Positions 1 to 8,854 of a stretch of DNA of 29,576 nucleotides are shown here, piece after piece (within the stretch, counting starts at the first letter, position 1; the number at the start of each line of letters is the position of its first letter). The notes under the pieces are model-generated. The model was not told where the DNA came from, made no database searches, and saw nothing but the letters and a program-made list of their open reading frames with translations. The translations under genes were made by a program, and so were the position numbers. This DNA is from Pseudomonadota bacterium (lineage in GTDB: Bacteria; Pseudomonadota; Alphaproteobacteria; Acetobacterales; Acetobacteraceae): the NCBI GenBank assembly GCA_021808055.1, contig JAKBCH010000023.1, forward strand, positions 1 to 29,576, written 5' to 3'.

Positions 1-2804
1 GTGAAGCCAGCCCCCAGCGTATCCAGCGTGTTCATCACTTCCAGCCGTTTTTCTGACGCGGCGGAGAGCCGGTGATGCGGCGGCCAGGTGAGATAGGCAT
101 AGCCGCGCTGCTTGCCGCGCCCCACGCGGCCACGAAGCTGGTAGAGCCCCGCGAGACCGAACATATCCGCCCGGTAGATGATGAGCGTGTTCACGGCCGG
201 CATGTCCAGCCCGCTCTCCACGATGTTGGTGGCCAACAGAACGTCGTATTTACCCTCGCCGAATTCGGTCATCACCCGCTCAAGCTCGGTGGGGGCCAGG
301 CGGCCATGGGCCATCACGGTGCGGATATCGGGCACGATCTCGCGCAGGCGCGCGGCCATGGGGTCGAGGTCTTCAATGCGCGGCACCACACAGAAAATCT
401 GCCCGCCACGGAATTTTTCGCGGGCGATGGCTTCCTTAATCACCAGGCTGTCGAACGGCATGATGAAGGTGCGCACGGCGAGGCGGTCCACCGGCGGGGT
501 GGTGATGAGCGAGAGGTCTCGCACACCTGTAAGTGCCAGTTGCAGCGTGCGCGGGATGGGTGTTGCGGTGAGGGTGAGCACATGCACATCGGCCTTGAGC
601 TCCTTCAGCCGTTCCTTGTGCTTCACGCCGAAATGCTGCTCCTCATCCACAATCAGCAGAGCGAGGTCAGCGAAGGAAATGCCCTGCGCCATGATGGCAT
701 GGGTGCCGACGACGATGGAAATTTCGCCCGAGGCCAGCCCGGCTTTCACCTGTGCGGCTTCCTTGGGCGTGACGAGGCGCGAAAGCTGTGCGACCTTCAC
801 CGGCAGCCCGGCGAAGCGGGCGGAAAACACCCGGAAATGCTGCCGCGCCAGCAGCGTGGTGGGCACCACCACCGCCACCTGGGACCCCGCCATGGCGGCA
901 ATGAACGCGGCGCGTAGGGCCACTTCGGTTTTGCCGAAGCCGACATCGCCGCAGATGAGGCGGTCCATCGGCCGACCGGTGGCGAAATCTTCCATCACAT
1001 CGGCGATGGCCTTCGCCTGATCCTCGGTTTCGGTGTAGGGGAAACGGGCGCAGAATTCGGCGAAGGCGCCGTCATCGGCGGCCAGCAGCGGGGCCTCGCG
1101 CATCTGGCGCTCAGCCGCTAGGCGGATAAGGCCCGCCGCCATGTCCTGAATGCGGTTCTTGGCCTTGGCTTTGCGCGCCTGCCAGGAGGCACCGCCTAAT
1201 TTGTCCAGCGAAACGCCGTCCCCCTCCTGGCCGAAGCGGGAGAGCAGATCGATATTCTCCACCGGCAGGAAGAGCTTGTCGCCGCCATCATAAATCAGCT
1301 TGAGGCAGTCATGCGCGGCACCGTTCACGGTAACGGTTTCCAGCCCTTCATACCTGCCGATGCCGTGGTCCTGATGCACCACGAGGTCGCCTGCTTCGAT
1401 CTCGGTGGCATCGGCGATGAACTGATCGGCGCGTTTCTTGCGCTTCGGCGGGCGGGCAATGCGGGAACCGAGCAGGTCCTGCTCCGCCACCACGGCCAGG
1501 CGGTCGGTTAAGAAGCCGCGTTCCAACGGCAGCACGGCAAGGGCGATGGTGCCGGGTGGCAAGGCGCGGGCTTCATCCGCCGAGGCGATGGGCCGGGCGG
1601 GCGAAATGCCGTGTTCCTTCAGCATCAGCGTCAGGCGCTCGCGGGAGCCGAAGCTCCATGCCGCCAGAATGATGGTGCGGCCGGAATTGGCCCATTTGGT
1701 TTTCAGCTCGGCGAATGTCTCAAACGCGGCGAGTTGCTGGCCGATAAGAATAGGGGCCGGGCGGCCGCCGATTTCAACGCCCGGTGCCGCAGCATCAGGC
1801 TTGGTGAACGGCGAGAAGCTGAAACATGGCCCTTTCGCCAGGGCGGCTTCCCAGCCTTCACGGTCCAGATAGAGCATGCCGGAAGGGATAGGGCGGAAGA
1901 TGGGCTCACCGGCGCGCGGCGGCAAACGGCGCTCGGCATAATGATCCGCGATCAGCTCCAGCCGCGCCTCTATGGCGGCTTCAGCCTGATGGTCCAGGCT
2001 GACCGAGGCGTTGGGGACGTAATCGAAAATCGTCTCCATGCTCTCGGTAAAGAGCGGGAGGTAATGTTCCGCGCCAGGATGACGCCTGCTTTCAGAGATG
2101 GAGACATAAAGCGGCTCCTCCACCGCCTTGGCCCCGAACAGCTCGCGCCAATTGGTGCGGAAGCGGGCGACGGAGGCTGTATCCAGCGGGAGTTCCGAGG
2201 CCGGGTGGAAATCCAGCCTTGGAAGCGCCTCGCCGGAGCGTTGGGTTTCGGGGTTGAAATGGCGCAGGCTTTCAATCTCGTCGCCGAACATATCGATCCG
2301 GACGGGCTGGCTGGCCCCGGCGGGAAACACGTCCAGAATGCCGCCGCGGAGCGAAAACTCGCCAGCATCCATCACCACGCCGGTGCGGCGATAGCCATCG
2401 GCTTCTAGGAAGGCGGCGATGTCCGGCAGGGAAACGCTTTCGCCTTTGGCAAGGCTCAGGCCAGCTCCGGCCAGGGCCGAACGCGGGACGATTTTTTGCA
2501 ACGCGGCGTTTACGGTAGTGAGAACGATGCGTTTCTTGCCCGGCTCTGCCTGCAAACGGCTAAGGGCGGCAATGCGTTCAGCCACCAGGGCGGCGTTTGG
2601 GGAAACGCGGTCATAAGGCAGGCAGTCCCACGCGGGGAAGGAGATAATTTCGATCTCCGGGCCGAAAAAAGCGATTTCTTCGGCCAGGGCGGCAAGGCGC
2701 GCATCGTCCCGCGTGATGTGCAGCACCGGGCCGTCATGTTCGCCCAGGCGCCGGACCAGCACCAGCGCGTCCACGCCTTCCGGCGCACCGTAAACGGGGA
2801 TCAT
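1..2804 (-). CDS. mfd: Transcription-repair coupling factor Mfd (C-terminus beyond the window)
   Basis: Mfd is a DNA translocase that pushes stalled RNA polymerase off damaged template and recruits UvrA for nucleotide excision repair. The frame is open from ATG at 2804 to the left edge, about 934 codons; the family is usually near 1,150, so roughly 200 C-terminal residues lie outside. The N-terminus has the UvrB-like stretch FPAWDCLPYDRVSPNA. Walker A (GDVGFGKT) is near residue 618 and the DEEQH box near residue 716, both in the usual RecG-like translocase positions. The start is fixed by an ATGA overlap with the stop of sdhE, so the two genes are probably co-transcribed and translationally coupled. 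No frame disruption was seen. Seen: motifs and overlap. Known: function of the family. Confidence 0.96.
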   Translation of the reverse strand, partial: MIPVYGAPEGVDALVLVRRLGEHDGPVLHITRDDARLAALAEEIAFFGPEIEIISFPAWDCLPYDRVSPNAALVAERIAALSRLQAEPGKKRIVLTTVNAALQKIVPRSALAGAGLSLAKGESVSLPDIAAFLEADGYRRTGVVMDAGEFSLRGGILDVFPAGASQPVRIDMFGDEIESLRHFNPETQRSGEALPRLDFHPASELPLDTASVARFRTNWRELFGAKAVEEPLYVSISESRRHPGAEHYLPLFTESMETIFDYVPNASVSLDHQAEAAIEARLELIADHYAERRLPPRAGEPIFRPIPSGMLYLDREGWEAALAKGPCFSFSPFTKPDAAAPGVEIGGRPAPILIGQQLAAFETFAELKTKWANSGRTIILAAWSFGSRERLTLMLKEHGISPARPIASADEARALPPGTIALAVLPLERGFLTDRLAVVAEQDLLGSRIARPPKRKKRADQFIADATEIEAGDLVVHQDHGIGRYEGLETVTVNGAAHDCLKLIYDGGDKLFLPVENIDLLSRFGQEGDGVSLDKLGGASWQARKAKAKNRIQDMAAGLIRLAAERQMREAPLLAADDGAFAEFCARFPYTETEDQAKAIADVMEDFATGRPMDRLICGDVGFGKTEVALRAAFIAAMAGSQVAVVVPTTLLARQHFRVFSARFAGLPVKVAQLSRLVTPKEAAQVKAGLASGEISIVVGTHAIMAQGISFADLALLIVDEEQHFGVKHKERLKELKADVHVLTLTATPIPRTLQLALTGVRDLSLITTPPVDRLAVRTFIMPFDSLVIKEAIAREKFRGGQIFCVVPRIEDLDPMAARLREIVPDIRTVMAHGRLAPTELERVMTEFGEGKYDVLLATNIVESGLDMPAVNTLIIYRADMFGLAGLYQLRGRVGRGKQRGYAYLTWPPHHRLSAASEKRLEVMNTLDTLGAGF

Positions 2805-3088
2805 TTGCGGGCTTTTTCGCGCATGGCCGCCTCGCGGACGCGGCGTAGCATTGGGCTGTCGGCGTAATCGGGGATAGGCTTGCGGCCGGTCAGCCAATCC
2901 GCCAGCTCGGCATCGGGGAATTCCATCACTGCCTCAATCTCGTCGAGTTCCTGTTCGGACATGCTGGCGATTCGGGCCTTCACGAAGCCACCGATCATTA
3001 AGTCGTTCTCATAGGTGCCGCGGTGGCTCGCGCGGTAGAACAGCTTTTTGCGGCGCGTATCCAGGAGCGCGTTCTGGTCTTCGGTCAT
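2801..3088 (-). CDS. sdhE: SdhE-type FAD assembly factor (DUF339 family)
   Basis: A small cytoplasmic protein of 95 residues that helps attach FAD covalently to succinate dehydrogenase subunit SdhA. The family's RGxxE motif is present as HRGTYENDLMIGGF, followed by the conserved acidic and tryptophan-containing half (LDEIEAVMEFPDAELADWL) and a basic tail. ATG at 3088 gives the usual family length; a longer upstream frame exists but would run into recG. The stop overlaps the mfd start by ATGA. It is divergent from recG across 43 bases. The sdhE-mfd-recG neighbourhood is common in alphaproteobacteria (from memory). Confidence 0.93.
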   Translation of the reverse strand: MTEDQNALLDTRRKKLFYRASHRGTYENDLMIGGFVKARIASMSEQELDEIEAVMEFPDAELADWLTGRKPIPDYADSPMLRRVREAAMREKARK

Positions 3089-3131
3089 GACAGCTTGCGG
3101 TATAGGTGGGGTTTGGCCAAGAGTTAAGCCC

Positions 3132-5186
3132 GTGACCGCTGAAATTTTACTGCCTCTGCGTGCGCCGCTTGCCACCCTGCCCGGCCTTGGCCCCAGGCTC
3201 TCAGCCCTCATGGCCAAGCTGGTGGGCGGGGAGAGCGTGCGCGATGTGCTGTTTCATCTGCCCATAGAGTTCATCGACCGGCGGGCAACGCCAAAACTGG
3301 CTGAGGCGCGGGCCGGGCAGGTGGCCACATTGCGGGTGGCGGTGGTGCGCCACGAGGACCCGGCGCGGAAGGGCCAGCCCTGGCGGGTGGTGATTGCCGA
3401 TGGCTCGGGCTTTGCCGAGATTGTGCTGTTTCATGCGGCGCGGCTTTCGCAATTTCCGGTGGGGGCGCGGCTGATTATCGCGGGCAAGCTGGAGCGCTTC
3501 CAGGACCGGCTGGTGATGGCACACCCAGACCAGGTGGCGAGCATTGCCCAGGAAAAAGACTTTCCGTGGATAGAACCCATCTGGCCGCTGGCGGCGGGGA
3601 TTACACCGCGCACCATGCGCAAGGCCGCCCTGGGGGCGCTGGCGAGGCTGCCGGAATTACCCGAATGGCAAGATAAAAGCATTCTGGCCCGGCGTGGCTG
3701 GCCAGGTTTTGGCGCGGCATTTCGGGCGCTGCAGGCACCTGCTGGCTTGCCCGATGGCAAGCCGCGCGAGCGGTTGGCCTATGACGAATTATTGGCGCGG
3801 CAGATTGCTTTTGCCCTTGTGCGCGGACGCAGGCGCAGGCAAGCGGGGCGCGCCATGACCGGCGACGGGCGGTTGCGGGCCGTAAGTTTAAAAAAATTCG
3901 GCTTTGAACCAACGGCCGGGCAGTTGCGGGCACTGGCGGAGATTGATGTGGATATGGCCGCCCCGCACCGGATGCGCCGCCTGCTGCAGGGCGATGTCGG
4001 CTCCGGCAAAACACTGGTGGCGCTGCTGGCCTGTTTACGCGCCGTGGAGGCTGGCGCGCAGGCGGCCATTATGGCGCCGACGGAGATTCTGGCGCAGCAG
4101 CATTTTGCCACGTTCAAGCGACTTTCTCCGGTGCCGGTGGCGCTGCTGACAGGCAGCGTGAAGGGCACGGCACGGCGGCAAATTCTGGAAGGCGCAAAAG
4201 ACGGGTCGATTCCAATTCTCATCGGTACACACGCGATTTTTCAGAAAGACGTGGCGTTTCACGACCTCGGTTTCGCGGTGATCGACGAGCAGCATAAATT
4301 CGGTGTGGACCAGCGCCTGGCGCTGGGGGCGAAGGGCGAGATGGTGGATTTGCTGGTGATGACCGCGACGCCCATTCCGCGCACCTTGTTGCTGACCCAT
4401 TGGGCGGAGATGGATGTCTCCCGCATTACTGAAAAGCCCAAGGGCCGCCAAGAGATTACCACGACGATGCATCGCGTTTCCGATCTGCCAAAGGTTGAAG
4501 AGGCGATTGCGCGGGCGATTGCAGCGGGGGGCAGAGTTTATTGGGTTTGCCCGCTGGTTTCGGAATCAGAAACATTGGACATCACGGCGACGGAGATGCG
4601 CTTTACTGAATTGCAGCGCAAATTCGGCGCGGTGGTGGCGATGGCGCATGGGCAAATGGAAAATACGGCGCGGGATGCGGCTTTGCAGGAATTTGCAGCG
4701 GGAACCAAGAAAATTCTCGTCGCAACCACTGTGATTGAGGTGGGGGTTGATGTGCCGGAAGCGAATGTGATGGTGATTGAACATGCCGAACGCTTCGGGC
4801 TGGCGCAATTGCACCAGTTGCGCGGGCGCGTGGGGCGCGGGCCTGCAAAAAGCTTCTGCCTGCTGCTGCATGATGACAAATTGGGCCAGACGGCGCGCAA
4901 ACGGCTTTCGATTCTGCGTGACACCGAGGATGGATTTTTAATCTCCGATGAGGATTTCCGGCTGCGGGGGGCGGGTGAGTATCTCGGCACCAGGCAGTCC
5001 GGTCTTCCCGGTTACCGGCTGGCGGATGCGGAAAGAGATGAGGATTTGCTGGTGATGGCGCGCCAGGATGCGGTGATGACATTGCAGCGCGACCCCAGGC
5101 TGGAAAGCGAGTGCGGGAAAGCCTTAAGGGTTTTGCTCAATCTGTTCGACCAGCGCGATGCGATTTCAACCGTGAATGCAGGATAA
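3132..5186 (+). CDS. recG: ATP-dependent DNA helicase RecG
   Basis: RecG remodels stalled replication forks and branch-migrates recombination intermediates. GTG at 3132 gives 684 residues, the normal RecG size. An upstream in-frame start at 3048 would reach into sdhE and adds 28 residues unlike the family. From the GTG start, an N-terminal wedge/OB region comes first, then Walker A GDVGSGKT at about residues 287-294, the DEQH box ([13 protein letters not shown]) at about 385-388, and [10 protein letters not shown] after it. The second helicase lobe has [13 protein letters not shown] and the [10 protein letters not shown] motif VI. The C-terminus ends in a typical short helical tail. It diverges from sdhE-mfd and is followed eight bases later by a Nudix gene, probably co-transcribed. 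Confidence 0.97.
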   Translation: MTAEILLPLRAPLATLPGLGPRLSALMAKLVGGESVRDVLFHLPIEFIDRRATPKLAEARAGQVATLRVAVVRHEDPARKGQPWRVVIADGSGFAEIVLFHAARLSQFPVGARLIIAGKLERFQDRLVMAHPDQVASIAQEKDFPWIEPIWPLAAGITPRTMRKAALGALARLPELPEWQDKSILARRGWPGFGAAFRALQAPAGLPDGKPRERLAYDELLARQIAFALVRGRRRRQAGRAMTGDGRLRAVSLKKFGFEPTAGQLRALAEIDVDMAAPHRMRRLLQGDVGSGKTLVALLACLRAVEAGAQAAIMAPTEILAQQHFATFKRLSPVPVALLTGSVKGTARRQILEGAKDGSIPILIGTHAIFQKDVAFHDLGFAVIDEQHKFGVDQRLALGAKGEMVDLLVMTATPIPRTLLLTHWAEMDVSRITEKPKGRQEITTTMHRVSDLPKVEEAIARAIAAGGRVYWVCPLVSESETLDITATEMRFTELQRKFGAVVAMAHGQMENTARDAALQEFAAGTKKILVATTVIEVGVDVPEANVMVIEHAERFGLAQLHQLRGRVGRGPAKSFCLLLHDDKLGQTARKRLSILRDTEDGFLISDEDFRLRGAGEYLGTRQSGLPGYRLADAERDEDLLVMARQDAVMTLQRDPRLESECGKALRVLLNLFDQRDAISTVNAG

Positions 5187-5193
5187 AGCGATA

Positions 5194-5616
5194 ATGTCTT
5201 CCTACCCCACCGCGCCGAAAGTCGGCATTGGTATTGTGCTTTTAAAAGACGACGAGGTGCTGCTTATACGCCGGGGCAAACCGCCAGGTGTTGGGTCATG
5301 GTCGCTGCCTGGCGGCAAGCAGGAGCTTGGCGAGACGGCGGAAGAAACCGCAAGGCGGGAGTTGCGGGAGGAAACGGGGCTTGAATGCGGCAAGCTGGTG
5401 CTGGTGGGGCACGCTGATTCCATCCACCGCGACGCGGACGGAAAAATCGAGTTTCACTATACGATTCTGGATTTCGCGGGACATTATATGGGTGGCGAGG
5501 CCGTGGCGGGGGATGATGTGCGGGAAGTGGCCTGGGCGAAGGCCGAGGAGTTTGAGCACTACGCACTTTGGGAGGAAGCCCGGCGGATGATCGAAGCCGC
5601 GTTCCGGCTTGTTTAG
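5194..5616 (+). CDS. Nudix hydrolase (MutT-like)
   Basis: Predicted cytoplasmic Nudix pyrophosphohydrolase of 140 residues. The full Nudix box GX5EX7REUXEEXGU is present: it begins GGKQELGE and ends [11 protein letters not shown]. That glutamate-rich helix binds the metal ions that drive hydrolysis of a nucleoside diphosphate linked to another group. The substrate cannot be read from sequence; 8-oxo-dGTP, dCTP-like nucleotides or ADP-ribose are all possible. ATG at 5194 is favoured, with AGGA upstream; an alternative ATG at 5176 overlaps the end of recG and adds six residues. The stop codon overlaps the stop of the convergent glutathione peroxidase gene by four bases. Confidence 0.9.
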   Translation: MSSYPTAPKVGIGIVLLKDDEVLLIRRGKPPGVGSWSLPGGKQELGETAEETARRELREETGLECGKLVLVGHADSIHRDADGKIEFHYTILDFAGHYMGGEAVAGDDVREVAWAKAEEFEHYALWEEARRMIEAAFRLV

Positions 5617-6089
5617 AGTTCGCGTTCAATCGCCTTCGCTACTCGCCCGGCTTCGGGCTTGGTAGCGGAGATGAAGAAATCCCGCAGGGAGCCATCCTTG
5701 CCGATGAGGTATTTATAAAAATTCCAGCGCGGGCGGGCGAGGAAACCCTTTTCCGCAACCACCCAGCGGAAAAACGGGTGCGCGGCCTCCCCAATGGCGT
5801 GCTCCTTGGCCATGATGGGAAAACTCACACCGTAGTTTATCTGGCAGAACTGGCCGATCTCCTCGGCATTGCCTGGCTCCTGCCCGCCGAAATCGTTGCA
5901 CGGCACCCCCACGATGATAAGGCCGCGCGGGCCGTAAGCCTCCCACAATTTCTGCAGACCGGCATATTGCGGGGTGGAGCCGCATTTGCTGGCGGTGTTA
6001 ACCACCAGCACGGGGTGCCCGGCCAGGGCGCTGAGCGGATAAGCCTCACCGGACAAAGTTTTGAACGAAAATTCATGCGCGCTGGCCAT
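5613..6089 (-). CDS. Glutathione peroxidase family protein (Cys type)
   Basis: Thiol peroxidase of the glutathione peroxidase family, 158 residues, reducing hydrogen peroxide or organic hydroperoxides, in bacteria often with thioredoxin as donor. The active-site tetrad is visible: Cys36 in NTASKCG, Gln70 in GGQEPG, and Trp122-Asn123 in WNFYKYL. The peroxidatic residue is cysteine, not selenocysteine. ATG at 6089 has a well-placed AGGAG five bases upstream; a GTG at 6095 overlaps that ribosome site and is unlikely. No signal peptide is seen, so it is probably cytoplasmic. It is divergent from mazG across only 28 bases, so both promoters must overlap there. Confidence 0.93.
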   Translation of the reverse strand: MASAHEFSFKTLSGEAYPLSALAGHPVLVVNTASKCGSTPQYAGLQKLWEAYGPRGLIIVGVPCNDFGGQEPGNAEEIGQFCQINYGVSFPIMAKEHAIGEAAHPFFRWVVAEKGFLARPRWNFYKYLIGKDGSLRDFFISATKPEAGRVAKAIEREL

Positions 6090-6117
6090 TTTCACTCCTG
6101 GTAACTAAAAACCCTTC

Positions 6118-6906
6118 ATGCCGAATGAACCACCGATTCAGGGTCTCATCAATGTCATGGCCGCGCTGCGCGACCCCGAGACCGGCTGCCCGTGGGACAA
6201 GGAGCAGGATTTCGCCAGCATTGCGCCCTATACCATCGAAGAAGCCTATGAGGTGCGCGCGGCCATAGCCAGCGGTGACCCCTTGGTGCTGAAAGATGAG
6301 CTGGGCGATTTACTGTTTCAGGTTGTCTATCATGCCCGCATGGCCGAGGAGCGCGGCTGGTTTACATTCAACGACGTGGCAGAGACAATTAAGGGCAAGA
6401 TGATCCGCCGCCACCCGCATGTGTTTGGAGAAGAGGCCGCCCGCAGCGCCGCAGCGCAAACCGCCGCCTGGGAGGCGCAGAAGGCGGCCGAGCGCGCGTC
6501 ACAGGCCCAGCATGGCGTGCTGGATGGCGTGGCCGAAGCGTTGCCCGCGTTAAGGCGCGCTCAGAAGCTCACCAGCCGCGCCGCCCGGGTGAAGTTCGAC
6601 TGGCCAAACGCTGAGGCCGTGCTGGACAAGATGGATGAGGAAGTGGCCGAATTGAAGGCCGAGCTGGGCGAGGCAAAGCCAGAGCGCATTGCCGATGAGC
6701 TTGGCGACATGTTGTTTGTTATGGTGAATTTGGCCCGCAAGCTGGGGCAGGACGCGGAAACTTGCCTGGAAGGGGCAAACGCAAAATTCATCCGCCGGTT
6801 TGGCCGGGTGGAGGCCTTGCTTGCCGCCAACGGCAAAACCCCGCGTGACTCAACGCTGGATGAGATGGAAGATTTATGGGCCAAGGCGAAGAAGGAGGGG
6901 CTATGA
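6118..6906 (+). CDS. mazG: Nucleoside triphosphate pyrophosphohydrolase MazG
   Basis: MazG hydrolyses NTPs and dNTPs to the monophosphates and pyrophosphate, a house-cleaning and (p)ppGpp-linked role. The 262 residues contain two MazG repeats. The first has CPWDKEQ, the metal-binding EEAYE (residues 41-45) and ELGD (61-64). The second has DEEVAELKAEL and DELGDMLFVMVNLARK. The length and two-domain layout match the E. coli type. ATG at 6118 lacks a strong ribosome site but the following residues already match the family. The stop overlaps the carbonic anhydrase start by ATGA, so the two are probably one operon. Confidence 0.94.
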   Translation: MPNEPPIQGLINVMAALRDPETGCPWDKEQDFASIAPYTIEEAYEVRAAIASGDPLVLKDELGDLLFQVVYHARMAEERGWFTFNDVAETIKGKMIRRHPHVFGEEAARSAAAQTAAWEAQKAAERASQAQHGVLDGVAEALPALRRAQKLTSRAARVKFDWPNAEAVLDKMDEEVAELKAELGEAKPERIADELGDMLFVMVNLARKLGQDAETCLEGANAKFIRRFGRVEALLAANGKTPRDSTLDEMEDLWAKAKKEGL

Positions 6907-7496
6907 AAACACTGCTCGAAGGTTATGAGCGGTTCCGCAACGGCTATTGGCAGGAGCATAAGGACCGTTACACCACCCTGGCGCGTGACGGGCAGGCGCC
7001 AGCGGCGTTGGTGATTGCCTGTGCTGATTCGCGCGTGGCACCGGAGATGATTTTTGATTGCGCGCCCGGCGAGATTTTCGTGGTGCGCAACGTGAGTGCG
7101 CTGGTGCCGCCCTACGCACCGGACGGCAAGCAGCACGGCACCTCGGCTGCGGTAGAATTCGCGGTGAACGCCTTGCGTGTGCGCAGCATCGTGGTGCTGG
7201 GCCATAGCCGCTGCGGCGGCGTGCGGGCGCTGATGGAGGGGCCTGAGGGTGGGCGCGACTTCGTGGATTCCTGGATGAAGATCGCCAAGGCCGCCCGGCA
7301 GCGGGTTTGCGACGCGCCCGAGACCGCGAATGCTGATTTCGAGGCGCAATGTGCGGCCTGCGAGCATGAGACGGTTCGCGTCTCGCTCGCCAATCTGCTC
7401 ACGTTTCCATGGATTAAGGAGCGCGTGCTGGATGGCAGGCTGACCCTGGCCGGGCTGCATTTCAATGTTGAAACCGGCCATTTGCAGATGGTGTAA
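6903..7496 (+). CDS. Beta-class carbonic anhydrase
   Basis: Interconverts carbon dioxide and bicarbonate in the cytoplasm, supplying bicarbonate to carboxylases and buffering pH. Zinc ligands are visible: Cys40 and Asp42-x-Arg44 in ACADSR, then His101 and Cys104 in GHSRCGG. The length of 197 residues is normal for the family. The start at 6903 is supported by an AAGGAGG site just upstream and by the ATGA overlap with mazG; upstream starts in this frame would lie inside mazG. The next gene (mntH) has its own operator, so the operon probably ends here, although no strong terminator is visible in the 75-base gap. Confidence 0.94.
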   Translation: MKTLLEGYERFRNGYWQEHKDRYTTLARDGQAPAALVIACADSRVAPEMIFDCAPGEIFVVRNVSALVPPYAPDGKQHGTSAAVEFAVNALRVRSIVVLGHSRCGGVRALMEGPEGGRDFVDSWMKIAKAARQRVCDAPETANADFEAQCAACEHETVRVSLANLLTFPWIKERVLDGRLTLAGLHFNVETGHLQMV

Positions 7497-7523
7497 ACCG
7501 CAGCGGGAACATGACGCTTGAAA

Positions 7524-7547
7524 TAAATGTAGCCTTGGCTACATTTA
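7524..7547. promoter_or_regulatory. 24-bp palindromic operator upstream of mntH (MntR-type candidate)
   Basis: Perfect inverted repeat: arms TAAATGTAGCC (7524-7534) and GGCTACATTTA (7537-7547) around a TT centre. It lies 25 bases before the proposed mntH start. The core TAGC-N4-GCTA has the same spacing as E. coli-type MntR boxes upstream of mntH, which suggests manganese-dependent repression by a DtxR-family MntR. A Fur-family Mur protein would be the other usual choice in alphaproteobacteria, but its box is less symmetric. Seen: the palindrome and position. Inferred: the regulator. Confidence 0.75.
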
Positions 7548-7571
7548 GCAGACGTGGAGTGCCCGCTGAAC

Positions 7572-8852
7572 ATGGATGCCGAGACGCAGACCGGATTAAG
7601 CAGCCGGACAGAGGTGGAAATTCGTGCCGTTCTGGCCGGGCGCAGCCGCGGGCTCGGCACGCCTTTGCTGTTTGCGGGGCCTGCGGTTATCGCTTCCATC
7701 GCCTATATGGACCCCGGTAATTTCGCGACCAATATCCAGGCCGGGGCGCGATATAACTACCAGCTTTTATGGGTGGTGGTGCTGGCAAACCTCATCGCCA
7801 TGCTGTTCCAGGCGCTTTCGGCCAAGCTGGGCCTGATAACCGGCCGCAACCTGGCGGAATTATGCCGCACCCACCTGCCCCGCCCCTTGGTTTACGCCAT
7901 GTGGGCGGTGAGCGAGGTAGCGGCCATGGCGACTGATCTCGCAGAGTTTTTAGGTGGGGCCATTGGGCTTTCGCTCTTGTGCCATTTGCCGTTAATGGCG
8001 GGCATGGTGGTAACCGGATTTATCACATACGCCATGCTGCTGCTGGGCGGGCGCGGTTTCAGGCCGATGGAGCTGATGATCGGCTTGCTGGTTCTGATTA
8101 TCGCGGTTTGCTATGTGGCGGAGCTGTTTTTTGCGCCGGTGAACTGGGCCGCCGCAGCCACAGGTTCGGTGCTGCCACGCCTGCCGGATAGCGAGGCGCT
8201 GACGATCGCGGTTGGGATTATCGGCGCCACCGTAATGCCGCACGCGCTTTACTTGCATTCCAGCCTTACCCAGCACCGGGTAAGGCCCCGGAACGACGAA
8301 GAACGCATGATATTGCTGCGCTTTTCCAACCGCGAGGTTATGGTGGCGTTAAGTGTGGCCGGGCTGGTGAATATCGCGATGGTGATGACGGCCGCAGGCG
8401 CATTCCATGCCGGGCACCGCGAGGTGGCGGATATTACCACGGCCTACCACACGCTTTCACCACTTCTGGGCCCGGCGGCGGCCGGGGTGTTTCTGGTATC
8501 GCTGATGGCCTCGGGCATTTCATCTTCAACGGTCGGCACCATGGCGGGCCAAGCGATTATGCAAGGCTTTGCGGGGTTTAAAATTCCGGTTTGGGTACGC
8601 CGGGTAGTAACCATGGTGCCAGCCTTTGTGGTGGTGGCCATGGGGGTGAATGCCACCAAAGCGCTGGTGATAAGCCAGGTGGTGCTGTCCTTCGCGCTGC
8701 CGGTGCCGATGATCGCGCTGGTGATTTTTACCCGCCGGCGCGACATTATGGGGCGGTTTGCCAATTCCCGGTTGCTGAGCGGCACCGCCATTGGCGGGGC
8801 TGGGATCATTCTGGCCTTAAACGCGGTGTTGCTGGCGCAAACGCTGGGCTGA
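7572..8852 (+). CDS. mntH: Nramp-family divalent metal/proton symporter (manganese uptake)
   Basis: Inner-membrane transporter importing Mn2+ (and some Fe2+) with protons. The first Nramp signature MDPGNFATN is at about residues 46-54 and the second, MPHALYLHSS, at about 222-231; these form the metal site. Around eleven hydrophobic segments fill the 426 residues, the usual MntH size. ATG at 7572 is preferred; a GTG at 7554 in the same frame would add six residues and cannot be excluded. The perfect palindrome at 7524-7547 suggests manganese repression. The gene converges on the antiporter gene, with only two bases between stop codons. Confidence 0.94.
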   Translation: MDAETQTGLSSRTEVEIRAVLAGRSRGLGTPLLFAGPAVIASIAYMDPGNFATNIQAGARYNYQLLWVVVLANLIAMLFQALSAKLGLITGRNLAELCRTHLPRPLVYAMWAVSEVAAMATDLAEFLGGAIGLSLLCHLPLMAGMVVTGFITYAMLLLGGRGFRPMELMIGLLVLIIAVCYVAELFFAPVNWAAAATGSVLPRLPDSEALTIAVGIIGATVMPHALYLHSSLTQHRVRPRNDEERMILLRFSNREVMVALSVAGLVNIAMVMTAAGAFHAGHREVADITTAYHTLSPLLGPAAAGVFLVSLMASGISSSTVGTMAGQAIMQGFAGFKIPVWVRRVVTMVPAFVVVAMGVNATKALVISQVVLSFALPVPMIALVIFTRRRDIMGRFANSRLLSGTAIGGAGIILALNAVLLAQTLG

Positions 8853-8854
8853 TT

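Noticed and set aside
72..1020. Long plus-strand open frames across the first 2.8 kb
   Set aside because: They are antisense to mfd, whose frame carries the full set of Mfd motifs; the plus-strand translations look like composition-driven shadows rich in His, Arg and Ala.
5613..5616. Four-base overlap of the convergent Nudix and glutathione peroxidase stop codons as a regulatory device
   Set aside because: Short tail-to-tail overlaps are common in compact genomes and nothing else here suggests regulation.
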